Shown one piece after another: positions 51,011-59,645 of a stretch of 64,000 nucleotides of DNA (within the stretch, counting starts at the first letter, position 1; each line of letters starts with the position of its first letter). The DNA is from an uncultured Lachnotalea sp. (lineage in GTDB: Bacteria > Bacillota > Clostridia > Lachnospirales > Lachnospiraceae). The DNA is taken from assembly GCA_948470255.1 (NCBI GenBank), contig CAOKOS010000007.1, positions 1 through 64,000 of the forward strand. The letters run 5' to 3'. The notes under the pieces are model-generated. The model was not told the origin of the DNA. It worked only from the letters and a program-made list of their open reading frames with translations, and did no database searches. The translations under genes were made by a program, and so were the position numbers.

Positions 51011-51060
51011 AGGGGACTGTTGCAAAATATCAGGATAGTTTATATTTTGCAACGGCCCTT
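51011..51060 (+). terminator. Stem-loop of the dispersed repeat family
   Basis: GGGGACTGTTGCAAAATAT...ATATTTTGCAACGGCCC then T run. Confidence 0.65.
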
Positions 51061-51064
51061 TTTT

Positions 51065-51306
51065 ACTTTATAGGAAATTGCATCCTATAAAGTAAAAAAC
51101 CCTCCGGGGGAAGCGCAGTTCGCGGAAAGGGAATTAGCCTTTCAGGCCCGCTCACGCGCGGCGATTGCGCTTTGCGCAATCGTTGTTCCTTTATAGGAAA
51201 TTGTCCTATAAAGCAAAAAACGCTCCGCGAGGATCGCACTGCGGCGGAGGGGGATTATATCGCTGAAGCGACCCGCCGTAGGCGGAGAATCCTGCAAGCA
51301 GGATTC
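51065..51306. repeat. Two tandem ~123-bp hairpin-rich units
   Basis: ACTTTATAGGA/TCCTATAAAGT (51065-51093) and CTTTATAGGA/TCCTATAAAG (51189-51213), each followed by a CTCCG-containing segment and a terminal hairpin (51162-51182 and 51287-51306). Confidence 0.65.
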
Positions 51307-51435
51307 TTTGTTCTGGTTTTTTTCACGGTTCCCCAGGAGACAAAAAGCGTGACAATCCCCCTTTTTTGTAGTATAATAAAACCGTTTTGGCAGTTCCATT
51401 TTGGGCGCAAAAATGAAAAATGTGAGGTGGGAATT

Positions 51436-52101
51436 ATGAGATATCATCGTCTTCGGTTTGATGTCTGGCTTTGCCTGGCTCTTAGTGTTTTGGTCAGCTT
51501 TGTCCCGGTTAAGATTGCGGAGAGAATGTTGCCAAAGGCTTATGAGGCTTATGAGGAAGAGCATACGGTGGCCGATGGGGAAATCGGCGGCGCGGCGGGG
51601 GAATCCGTTTACCGGGCTGAAAATGTTAAGGATCTTTTATCCCATGAGACTTTTACAGTGGTGTCTCCCGGGATTGAGTATCGTAACCGCGGAGGCGGGT
51701 ATTATGGGAATTATTATATGCAGGCGCTGACACTTCCGTCAGGGGAGCTGGTGGCTGCCTGTATCAATGGTGATTCTGTACAGGCCACAGGAAAAGACAT
51801 ATATAGCGGTGATTCAATTTTGCCGGTGGGGCGTGTGGTTTATGAAGACCTGACAGAAAATGAAACTTTCTTGAATCAGATTGAATACAAGGAAAAACTG
51901 AGTCGTACAGATTTTTATGTGGATATGCTGGGGGAGGGGGGAAGACTCAGTGAGGAAGATTATACGGAGCTTCCCAAGAATTTGATTCAGATCGGCACGG
52001 TGGTTGTGTGTTTCCCTCTTTTCCATATGCTTGGTTCCAAGATTGGGATTTTTCCGCGCTTTTTCGCGGGCAAGAAAAAGAAAGCTTCGGAGTGGGAATA
52101 G
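51436..52101 (+). CDS. Hypothetical membrane protein
   Basis: N-terminal TM LCLALSVLVSFVPV and C-terminal TM; ATG 51436 preferred to the upstream start in the ORF track. Confidence 0.65.
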   Translation: MRYHRLRFDVWLCLALSVLVSFVPVKIAERMLPKAYEAYEEEHTVADGEIGGAAGESVYRAENVKDLLSHETFTVVSPGIEYRNRGGGYYGNYYMQALTLPSGELVAACINGDSVQATGKDIYSGDSILPVGRVVYEDLTENETFLNQIEYKEKLSRTDFYVDMLGEGGRLSEEDYTELPKNLIQIGTVVVCFPLFHMLGSKIGIFPRFFAGKKKKASEWE

Positions 52102-52208
52102 GGTAAGGTTCCATTGAAAGATAAAAATGGATTGCCCATTGACAAGGGTAAATGTGCTTTTGTAGATGGACGGTAAACGGAAAAGAGTGAAAAAGGAGAA
52201 TTGGGAAA

Positions 52209-52793
52209 ATGGAGACAAAAAAAGTAAAAAAGATCCATGCAGGGTACTTGCTGGCTTACATATTTGTGCCTGCATTGGTGACAGCCTGTTGTTTTTTGCT
52301 TAGTTATCTTTTTTTTCAGACGGGAAATATGGCAGTGGCCCTTTTGATGGGTCCTTCTGTGCTGTCTGTGGTATGGTGGGTTGCGGGAGGAAGAGCTATT
52401 TATAAAATGAAGAAAAAAAAGCTGGCCAGGACTTTGGATGAAAGCGGTTTTATCCGCAATCATACTTTTTACAGTGACGGCTGTATGATTGTAGTGGATG
52501 CAGTCCACGGTTCCATTGCCCTTTTATTTTTCTGGAACCCTTTCCAGAGTTATGTGCTGCCGGCGGGCCGTATTGAAAAGCTGTGGGTAGACGACGGACG
52601 CGGTGGAAAAGGATTTATGGAAGGAAGCAGTCGGGTAAGCTTTCTTTTGGTTGTGGATGGAGTGAAAATCCGCGTCAATACCTTTACTTCCAATAAGCGG
52701 TGGAGAATGGACAGTGATTATATCCTCACTGGGATTTCCAAAGCGGATATGATGGTAAATGTGCTGAAGGATGCAAAGGCGAAGGGGAACTGA
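52209..52793 (+). CDS. Hypothetical membrane protein
   Basis: 194 aa with N-terminal hydrophobic segments; short intergenic distance to the next ORF. Confidence 0.65.
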   Translation: METKKVKKIHAGYLLAYIFVPALVTACCFLLSYLFFQTGNMAVALLMGPSVLSVVWWVAGGRAIYKMKKKKLARTLDESGFIRNHTFYSDGCMIVVDAVHGSIALLFFWNPFQSYVLPAGRIEKLWVDDGRGGKGFMEGSSRVSFLLVVDGVKIRVNTFTSNKRWRMDSDYILTGISKADMMVNVLKDAKAKGN

Positions 52794-52795
52794 CC

Positions 52796-53140
52796 ATGGG
52801 GGTTCTAAAGAAAATGCGGGCGGTATTTCATGATGACTGGTGCAGAGAGTGCCAGAATGTCATGGAGGAAACAGGACGTAAGCTTTATATGCTGCCAATG
52901 ACAGTGGGGCATTATCAATCCCACAGGGAAGCAGATTATTATAAGAAAAACCTGCGTCCAGTATCCAGGAAAGCGGAAATTCCCGCTGGAGTTTATGCCT
53001 GCGGTATACGCTGCTACCGCTGTCCGGAATGTGGCCACCGGATGACCAAGCTGTCCATATTCCTTCCGGTGCGGGAAGAGGAAAAAACAGAGGATATGAT
53101 TTGCTTTGACCAGGGTGAAATGGATAATTTCATCTGGTGA
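52796..53140 (+). CDS. Hypothetical protein with Cys pairs (possible zinc ribbon)
   Basis: CRECQNV and CYRCPECGHR. Confidence 0.6.
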   Translation: MGVLKKMRAVFHDDWCRECQNVMEETGRKLYMLPMTVGHYQSHREADYYKKNLRPVSRKAEIPAGVYACGIRCYRCPECGHRMTKLSIFLPVREEEKTEDMICFDQGEMDNFIW

Positions 53141-53196
53141 AAGATACATCCTTGCATTTTCTGTTTTTTTCTGCTACAGTGATGACAGCACCGTCG

Positions 53197-53300
53197 GTTG
53201 ACAAGGATAAGGCGTTTAAATGATGCGTACAGAAATGTACACGGGGCGAAAGCAACGCAGTCCGGGGAGAGCACTTATCGACATATATGAGCTTGTCAAC
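53197..53300 (+). ncRNA. Candidate structured RNA leader
   Basis: Collinear stems GTTGACAAG/CTTGTCAAC, GATAAG/CTTATC, GCGTT/AACGC and inner GTACA-GAAA-TGTAC hairpin. Confidence 0.4.
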
Positions 53301-53337
53301 TGACAGTAACAGCATAAAAAAGAGAGGATTTATAGTT

Positions 53338-53733
53338 ATGGAAAAAAACTTTGAGAATGACTGTGCAGGCGGTGGATGTTCCAGCGACTGCAGCGCCTGC
53401 TCCGGCGGCTGCGGCGGCCAGGGATTTTTAAACGAGGGAGAAGACGGAAAGATGACCGTAACCCTGACTTTGGATGATGATTCCCTGATGGAGTGTATCG
53501 TACTGACCACTTTCCCGGCAGCCGGGAGAAACTATATTGCACTGCTGCCTACGGATCCGCCGGAAGGTGAAGAAGGGGAAGTTTATCTGTACCGGTTTGA
53601 AACCGGGCCGAACGGTGAGCCGGATCTTCAGAATATCGAAGATGATGAAGAGTATGAAGCGGTGGCGGATGCTTTTGATGAGATTCTGGATGCGGCGGAG
53701 TTTGATGAGCTGGTGGAAGAAGAGCTGGAATAG
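53338..53733 (+). CDS. DUF1292-like protein with Cys/Gly-rich N-terminus
   Basis: DCAGGGCSSDCSACSGGCGG followed by an acidic DUF1292-like region. Confidence 0.8.
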   Translation: MEKNFENDCAGGGCSSDCSACSGGCGGQGFLNEGEDGKMTVTLTLDDDSLMECIVLTTFPAAGRNYIALLPTDPPEGEEGEVYLYRFETGPNGEPDLQNIEDDEEYEAVADAFDEILDAAEFDELVEEELE

Positions 53734-53742
53734 GCTTTTTTT

Positions 53743-53779
53743 ATAGAAAAGAATCCTGCATAGCAGGATTCTTTTCTAT
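53743..53779. terminator. Bidirectional terminator, 17-bp perfect stem
   Basis: ATAGAAAAGAATCCTGC ata GCAGGATTCTTTTCTAT. Confidence 0.8.
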
Positions 53780-53800
53780 TGGATCCATAAAACCTACCCC

Positions 53801-54898
53801 TTATACGTTAAACCGGAACAGGATTACATCCCCGTCTTTTACCACGTATTCTTTTCCTTCCAGGCCCACGAGGCCTTTTTCTTTTGCGGCAGGGTAGCTT
53901 CCTGCATCCAGAAGCGCCTGATAGTTTACCACTTCAGCACGGATAAAGCCACGTTCAAAGTCACTGTGGATTTTTCCAGCGGCGGCAGGGGCTTTAGTCC
54001 CTTTTTTTATGGTCCAGGCTCTGGTTTCCTGTTCTCCGGCTGTTAAGTAGCTGATGAGGCCAAGGAGACGATAGCTGGCTTTGATCAACTTATCCAAGCC
54101 TGATTCAGAAAGCCCCAGATCTTCCAGGAACATTTTTTTCTCATCGTCCAAAAGTTCCGCAATTTCCTGTTCAATCTGGGCGCAGATTACAAAGACTTCA
54201 CTGTTTTGGCCAGCGGCAAATTCCCGCACCCGGGTTACAAATGGGTTGGATACCCCGTCGTCGGCCAGATCGTCTTCTGAGACATTGGCAGCAAAGATAA
54301 CCGGTTTTCCAGTCAGGAGATTGAGGGAATGGAGAAAAGCCTCTTCGTCCTCGTCAGAGGCAGGGAAGGTAATGGCGGGCTTTTCCTCTTCCAGCCAGGC
54401 CTTGACAGCTTTCAGGGTGTTTAATTCCTTTGCCAGGGCTTTATCGTTAAATGCGCTCCTGGCAGTTTTGGCAATTCTCCGCTCCAGGATTTCCAGATCA
54501 GAGAAAATAAGTTCCAGATTAATGGTTTCGATATCGCGGAGTGGATCGATGGTTCCGTCCACATGGACGATATTTTCATTTTCAAAGCAGCGGACCACAT
54601 GGACAATGGCATCTACCTCACGGATGTTTGCCAGAAACTGATTTCCCAGTCCTTCTCCTTTGGAAGCGCCTTTCACTAACCCTGCAATGTCCACAAACTC
54701 AATGACGGCTGGCGTTACCTTTCGGGAAGCATACATATCTGCTAAAAGCCCCAGGCGAAAATCCGGTACAGCCACTACCCCCACATTGGGATCTATGGTG
54801 CAGAAGGGGTAATTGGCAGATTCTGCCCCAGCTTTGGTGAGGGAATTAAAAAGAGTGCTCTTGCCTACGTTGGGCAGGCCGACAATACCTAATTTCAT
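53801..54898 (-). CDS. ychF: Redox-regulated ATPase YchF
   Basis: GIVGLPNVGKSTLFNSLTKAGAESANYPFCTIDPNVG. Confidence 0.97.
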   Translation of the reverse strand: MKLGIVGLPNVGKSTLFNSLTKAGAESANYPFCTIDPNVGVVAVPDFRLGLLADMYASRKVTPAVIEFVDIAGLVKGASKGEGLGNQFLANIREVDAIVHVVRCFENENIVHVDGTIDPLRDIETINLELIFSDLEILERRIAKTARSAFNDKALAKELNTLKAVKAWLEEEKPAITFPASDEDEEAFLHSLNLLTGKPVIFAANVSEDDLADDGVSNPFVTRVREFAAGQNSEVFVICAQIEQEIAELLDDEKKMFLEDLGLSESGLDKLIKASYRLLGLISYLTAGEQETRAWTIKKGTKAPAAAGKIHSDFERGFIRAEVVNYQALLDAGSYPAAKEKGLVGLEGKEYVVKDGDVILFRFNV

Positions 54899-54952
54899 GG
54901 GAAAAACCTCCTAAATTGTGTGCAGCATTAAACTCGTAATAGTGTAACATAC

Positions 54953-55030
54953 TTTGTCGAAAAAGAAAAGAGAAAGAACTTGTCGAAAAATAGAGGAAAA
55001 TGCGATGCAATCCATTTGCCTTTTGACGAA
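54953..55030. promoter_or_regulatory. Cluster of Spo0A-box-like sequences
   Basis: TTGTCGAA at 54954-54961 and 54980-54987; TTGACGAA at 55023-55030. Confidence 0.45.
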
Positions 55031-55100
55031 AAATGACTTAGAATGACTAGTAGAAAGGAGCAGGTAAAAAAATAACGAAAGAATTCAGAGGGTGCAGAAG

Positions 55101-55238
55101 TTGAAAGAGAAAATTGAAGAAACCAGACAAAGATTAAATGAAGCCATTGAAGAAAAAGTGTCATCGGAGAAGGTTTTAAAACTGAGTCGGGAGCTTGATT
55201 TCTTGATTGAAGAGTATCTGGAGCAAACGAAAAAATAA
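55101..55238 (+). CDS. Spo0E-like aspartyl-phosphate phosphatase family small protein
   Basis: TTG (or GTG 55092) start; (M)KEKIEETRQRLNEAIEEKVSSEKVLKLSRELDFLIEEYLEQTKK with the SxELDxLIxxY signature; absent from the ORF track. Confidence 0.75.
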   Translation: MKEKIEETRQRLNEAIEEKVSSEKVLKLSRELDFLIEEYLEQTKK

Positions 55239-55286
55239 GGGCTTCAAAACAGTGGGAAACATATAAAAGACTCCAAGGCATAATGA

Positions 55287-55339
55287 AAGCCGGTATATGC
55301 GGAAAGCCGATTTGGCTGCTGCATTTGCCGGTTTTTTTT
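55287..55339 (+). terminator. Terminator after the Spo0E-like ORF
   Basis: AAGCCGGTATATGC...GCATTTGCCGGTTTTTTTT. Confidence 0.65.
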
Positions 55340-55475
55340 GTCGTATTAAGAAATTTTGTTTCCTAATATTAGGAAAAACAGTCTTGCTTTGTCAGAAGGG
55401 GACAACTGCCTGTCGAAAACTTTTTTGAAAAAAAGATGGGATTACACTTGTTATTTCTCTGCAAATCCTGTAAAA

Positions 55476-55530
55476 TGGTGGAAAGTGGTTAAAAGGTGGT
55501 TTCAAATGGTTTGAAGTGGTAGATTGCTGG
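55476..55530 (+). promoter_or_regulatory. Putative MraZ operator array
   Basis: TGG trinucleotides start at 55476, 55486, 55497, 55507, 55517 and 55528 (10-11 bp period). Confidence 0.65.
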
Positions 55531-55539
55531 GTGACACAG

Positions 55540-55974
55540 ATGACAAATCAGTTTATGGGTGAATACAATCATACGATGGACGCCAAAGGGCGTCTTATTG
55601 TTCCCGCTAAATTCAGGGAGGCTGGCGGGGACAAATTTATCGTGACAAAAGGGTTGGACAAGTGCCTTTTTGTATTCACGGAGGAAAAATGGGCTTCTGT
55701 TGTTGCTAATGTCAGCCATATGCCATTAACCAGCGGAAATGCCAGAAAGTTTTCGCGTTTCTTTATTGGAAGTGCCGGTGAATGTGAGGTGGACAAGCAG
55801 GGCCGTATACTGATTCCAGGAAGCCTGCGCACTTATGCAGAACTGGAAAAGGAAGTGGTTCTGGTGGGAGTGGGAAGCAGAGTGGAAATCTGGAACAGAG
55901 AGTCCTGGGAGAATGCCAGTGATTATGACGGAATTGAAGAGATTGCCGAAGGACTGGAGGAGCTGAGATTTTAA
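55540..55974 (+). CDS. mraZ: Transcriptional regulator MraZ
   Basis: [22 protein letters not shown]; start 55540 or 55555. Confidence 0.95.
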   Translation: MTNQFMGEYNHTMDAKGRLIVPAKFREAGGDKFIVTKGLDKCLFVFTEEKWASVVANVSHMPLTSGNARKFSRFFIGSAGECEVDKQGRILIPGSLRTYAELEKEVVLVGVGSRVEIWNRESWENASDYDGIEEIAEGLEELRF

Positions 55975-55976
55975 CC

Positions 55977-56912
55977 ATGGGATTTGGACATAAGCCGGTG
56001 TTGTTGGAGGAAACAGTAGAATATCTGAAGATAAGTCCCGGCGGGATTTATGTGGATGGCACCCTCGGCGGAGGCGGCCATGCAGAAGCCATATGCAGAA
56101 AGTTAAAGGGTTTTGGAAAGTATGTGGGGATTGACCAGGACGAAGCGGCTATCATGGCGGCGACGGAGCGTCTTGCCCCTTTTGGGGATCTGGTAACGAT
56201 TGTACGGAGCAATTATGAGCACATGGAATTTGTGCTGGGGACACTGGGTATAAAAGCGGTAGACGGGATACTCCTGGATTTGGGGGTTTCTTCTTATCAG
56301 CTGGATACCCTGGAAAGAGGATTTTCTTATAAAGAGGATACTGTACTGGATATGCGCATGGACCGGAGGCAGGCTGTGACGGCAAAAGAAATTGTCAACA
56401 GCTTTCCTGAAGAAGAACTGTTCCGCATGATCCGGGACTATGGGGAGGACAAATTTGCCCGGAACATTGCAAAGCATATTGTGATGGCCAGGGAAAAGAA
56501 AGAAGTACAGACGACAGGAGAGCTTGTGGAGATTATCAAGGCTGCGATTCCTGCAAAAGCCAGGATGGCAGGCGGGCATCCGGCGAAAAAAACATTCCAG
56601 GCCATACGGATTGAACTGAACCGCGAATTGGAAGTGCTGGAAGATTCTATGGATGGGATGATCGGGCTTTTGAAACCGGGAGGAAGGCTTTGTATCATTA
56701 CCTTTCATTCCCTGGAGGATCGAATTGTCAAGACAAGCTTTCGGAGAAATGAAAATCCCTGCACATGCCCTCCGGGATTTCCTGTATGTGTGTGCGGAAA
56801 GGTGAGCAGAGGAAAAGTGATTACGAAGAAACCGATTCTTCCCACAGAGGGAGAATGTTCCGATAATAAGCGGGCGAAAAGCGCCAAGCTTCGGGTATTT
56901 GAAAGGGTGTAG
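55977..56912 (+). CDS. rsmH: 16S rRNA m4C1402 methyltransferase RsmH
   Basis: [38 protein letters not shown]. Confidence 0.97.
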   Translation: MGFGHKPVLLEETVEYLKISPGGIYVDGTLGGGGHAEAICRKLKGFGKYVGIDQDEAAIMAATERLAPFGDLVTIVRSNYEHMEFVLGTLGIKAVDGILLDLGVSSYQLDTLERGFSYKEDTVLDMRMDRRQAVTAKEIVNSFPEEELFRMIRDYGEDKFARNIAKHIVMAREKKEVQTTGELVEIIKAAIPAKARMAGGHPAKKTFQAIRIELNRELEVLEDSMDGMIGLLKPGGRLCIITFHSLEDRIVKTSFRRNENPCTCPPGFPVCVCGKVSRGKVITKKPILPTEGECSDNKRAKSAKLRVFERV

Positions 56913-56950
56913 GCCTGCCTTTGGCGGCCCTGGCCCAGGGAGGAAGATTT

Positions 56951-57445
56951 ATGACAGCAAGAAAGAGGCAGACGGGCCAGAGGATGGCAAAGAACTATGA
57001 ACGGCGGCAGTTATATGTAGTAGAAGGGAATACTGCAAAACAGTTAAATCCGCAGGAAATTCCCATTTATGAGGAACAGGAAAAGAAGGCCCGGCGGGCC
57101 AGGAAAATTGAAGAGAGGGCATTGCAGATCAGCCCAACTTTTGTACTGCTTTTAGCTTTCGCATCGGCCTTGATGCTTGCAGTATGTGTAAATTATCTGC
57201 AGGCGCGGGCATCGATTTATACAAGAATGACGAATGTGGAGGAAATGGAGCAGGAATTGGCCGGGCTTAAAGAAGTCAATGAAGCGACACAGTCCAGGAT
57301 TGAAGCAGCCTCCGATATTAACCGGATCTACAAAATTGCTACGGAAGAGATGGGAATGGTATATCCGGAAGACAGCCAGATCATTTATTACGACAGGACA
57401 GAAAGCGAGTACGTGCAGCAACATGAAAAAATCCCAGAGGAGTAA
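56951..57445 (+). CDS. ftsL: FtsL/septum formation-like protein
   Basis: Single TM plus coiled-coil-like region, between rsmH and the PBP gene. Confidence 0.75.
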   Translation: MTARKRQTGQRMAKNYERRQLYVVEGNTAKQLNPQEIPIYEEQEKKARRARKIEERALQISPTFVLLLAFASALMLAVCVNYLQARASIYTRMTNVEEMEQELAGLKEVNEATQSRIEAASDINRIYKIATEEMGMVYPEDSQIIYYDRTESEYVQQHEKIPEE

Positions 57446-59618
57446 AAACGGAGAAAAAAGTACTGTAAAAAAGGCTCCGAAAATCTTTCGGAAATATATG
57501 AAAAAGAAACTGGCGCTTACCTTTTTTGTGGTGGCGCTGGTTTTGCTCGGCCTGGCGGTGGCAGTGGGATTTATAGGGAAGGAAAAGGGCCTGGAGTATG
57601 AACAGCGGGTTCTGTCCCAGCAAACCGTGTCTTCCGGTACGATTCCTTTTAAAAGAGGGGAAATCACTGACCGGAATGGGACTGTGCTGGCGGCCAACGA
57701 GGCAGTTTACAATTTAATCCTGGATCCTTCCGTTATAAACTCCAATGAAAATATTCTGGAACCGACTTTAAATCTTCTGGTGGAATGTTACGGATACGAC
57801 AGAGGAGAGCTGGAAGAGCTGCTGGCTGAAAATCCCAACAGCCAGTATATCCGGTATACACTGAGGATGAGTGAAGAGGAACGGAACAAGTTTCTGGAGA
57901 GAAAAGAGGAAATCAACAATAATCTGAAAATCAAAGATAAAATTGAAGGCGTCTGGTTTGAGACAGAATATAAACGGATTTATCCGTATTCCACTTTGGC
58001 CTGTGATTTGATCGGATTTGCATCGAAGGACGGAGCGTCCGGCAGTTATGGAGTGGAACAGTACTATAATGATGAACTGGCCGGGACTTTTGGCAGGACT
58101 TACCGCTATATCAATGAAGATTCTGATGCGGAGCAGGTGACGCGGGATGCGGTAGATGGAAATACCATTGTATCCACCATTGATGTGAACCTTCAGTCCA
58201 TTGTGGAAGAGCAGATTAAAAAGTTCAATGAGGAGGTTGGGGCGAAGAATACGGCGGTCATTATTATGGATCCCAACAACGGGGAGGTACTGGCCATGGC
58301 GTCTTATCCCTATTTTGACCTGAACAACCCTGCGGATCTTTCGGTCAGCGGTTATTACAGCCAGGAAGAAATAGCGGCCATGAGTGCGGAAGAACGTTTG
58401 GAGGCATTAAATGGATTATGGTCCAATTACGTTACCCAGAGCCTTTATGAGCCTGGGTCTACTGCAAAGCCTCTGACCATAGCCGCGGGCCTGGAAGAGG
58501 GCAAGATTTCACCGGAAGACAGCTATATGTGTGACGGCGGCTGGGATTATGCAGAGGGGAAACGGATCAACTGCCACAACTTGTCCGGCCATGGCCTTTT
58601 GGATGTGGAAGGAGCCATTGTGGAATCCTGTAACGACGCCTTAATCCAGATTGGACAGCAGATCGGTACGGATGTGTTCTGTAAATATCAGCCTGTTTTT
58701 GGATTGGGGAGTAAGACTGGAATCGACCTTCCGGGGGAGGAAGACGGCATCTTAAAGAAAAAAGAAGAGATGTCAGAGATTGATTTGGTGACAAACAGTT
58801 TTGGACAGAATTTTAATGCTACGGTGATCCAAATGGCGGCAGCGCATTGTTCACTGATTAATGGAGGATATTATTATACGCCCCATGTGGTGAAAGAGAT
58901 TTTGCGTCCGGATGGGTCTGTGGTGAAAAGCGTGGACAAAACCTTGGTGCGGAAGACAGTCAGCGAGACGACCTCAGATTTTTTAAAAAAATCCATGCTG
59001 GCTATGGTTGATAACCAGAGGCCCTGGTCCACGGCAATTCCTGGTTATGAGATAGGAGGAAAAACAGGGACGGCAGAGAAACAGCCTAGAAGTGACAGAA
59101 AGTATGTGGTATCCTTTACCAGCTTCCTTCCTGTCAGCGATCCGGAATATTTTATGATGGTGGTCATTGATGAACCCAATGTGGAAGACCAGTCTACCGG
59201 CGGACATGCCACCAATCTGACGAGGTCTTTGTGGGAGGCGGTGATCCCTTATCTGAATTTGTTCCCCACCAGAAGTACAGGGGAAGAACAAGAAAGTACA
59301 CAGGAGCCATTGCCGGAAGGAGTAGGGACTCCTGGAAACGGGGAGGGCCAGGAAGGGGCTGAAAGTCCCGGGGAAGGCGAAAATCCCGGAGGCGCCGGGG
59401 AACCTGGGGAAGGCGAAAATCCTGAAGGGAATGGAAATCCTGGGGAAGGCGAAAATCCTGAAGGCGCCGGGGAACCTGTAGAAGCCGAAAATCCTGAAGG
59501 CGCCGGGGATCCTGAGGGAGGTGGAAATCCAGAAGGTGGAGCTGTAAACGGAGAGAATCCGCCTGAGGGAGAAAACGGCGCTTATAACAATGGAATTTTT
59601 CAGGGGGATTTTGAATAA
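57423..59618 (+). CDS. Class B penicillin-binding protein with low-complexity C-terminal tail
   Basis: EPGSTAKP (SxxK), GGKTGTAEK (KTG); ATG 57423 overlaps ftsL; Gly/Glu/Pro/Asn repeat tail. Confidence 0.93.
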   Translation: MKKSQRSKNGEKSTVKKAPKIFRKYMKKKLALTFFVVALVLLGLAVAVGFIGKEKGLEYEQRVLSQQTVSSGTIPFKRGEITDRNGTVLAANEAVYNLILDPSVINSNENILEPTLNLLVECYGYDRGELEELLAENPNSQYIRYTLRMSEEERNKFLERKEEINNNLKIKDKIEGVWFETEYKRIYPYSTLACDLIGFASKDGASGSYGVEQYYNDELAGTFGRTYRYINEDSDAEQVTRDAVDGNTIVSTIDVNLQSIVEEQIKKFNEEVGAKNTAVIIMDPNNGEVLAMASYPYFDLNNPADLSVSGYYSQEEIAAMSAEERLEALNGLWSNYVTQSLYEPGSTAKPLTIAAGLEEGKISPEDSYMCDGGWDYAEGKRINCHNLSGHGLLDVEGAIVESCNDALIQIGQQIGTDVFCKYQPVFGLGSKTGIDLPGEEDGILKKKEEMSEIDLVTNSFGQNFNATVIQMAAAHCSLINGGYYYTPHVVKEILRPDGSVVKSVDKTLVRKTVSETTSDFLKKSMLAMVDNQRPWSTAIPGYEIGGKTGTAEKQPRSDRKYVVSFTSFLPVSDPEYFMMVVIDEPNVEDQSTGGHATNLTRSLWEAVIPYLNLFPTRSTGEEQESTQEPLPEGVGTPGNGEGQEGAESPGEGENPGGAGEPGEGENPEGNGNPGEGENPEGAGEPVEAENPEGAGDPEGGGNPEGGAVNGENPPEGENGAYNNGIFQGDFE

Positions 59619-59645
59619 GCTTTATAAAAAAACAGGAGGGAACGG

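Noticed and set aside
51172-51435. N-terminal extension of the 51172-52101 ORF
   Set aside because: It runs through the tandem hairpin repeat; ATG 51436 has a better GGTGGG-like RBS context and a signal/TM start
53198-53226. TTGACA at 53198 as a -35 element
   Set aside because: The hexamer 17 bp downstream (TGATGC) is a poor -10, so the pairing explanation seemed stronger
53259-53273. Assignment of the 53197-53300 element to c-di-GMP, glycine, ZTP or SRP RNA classes
   Set aside because: Recognised core motifs of those families were not found by eye; a covariance search is required
59335-59560. Regular repeats considered as a CRISPR array
   Set aside because: Units are contiguous without spacers and encode an in-frame protein repeat
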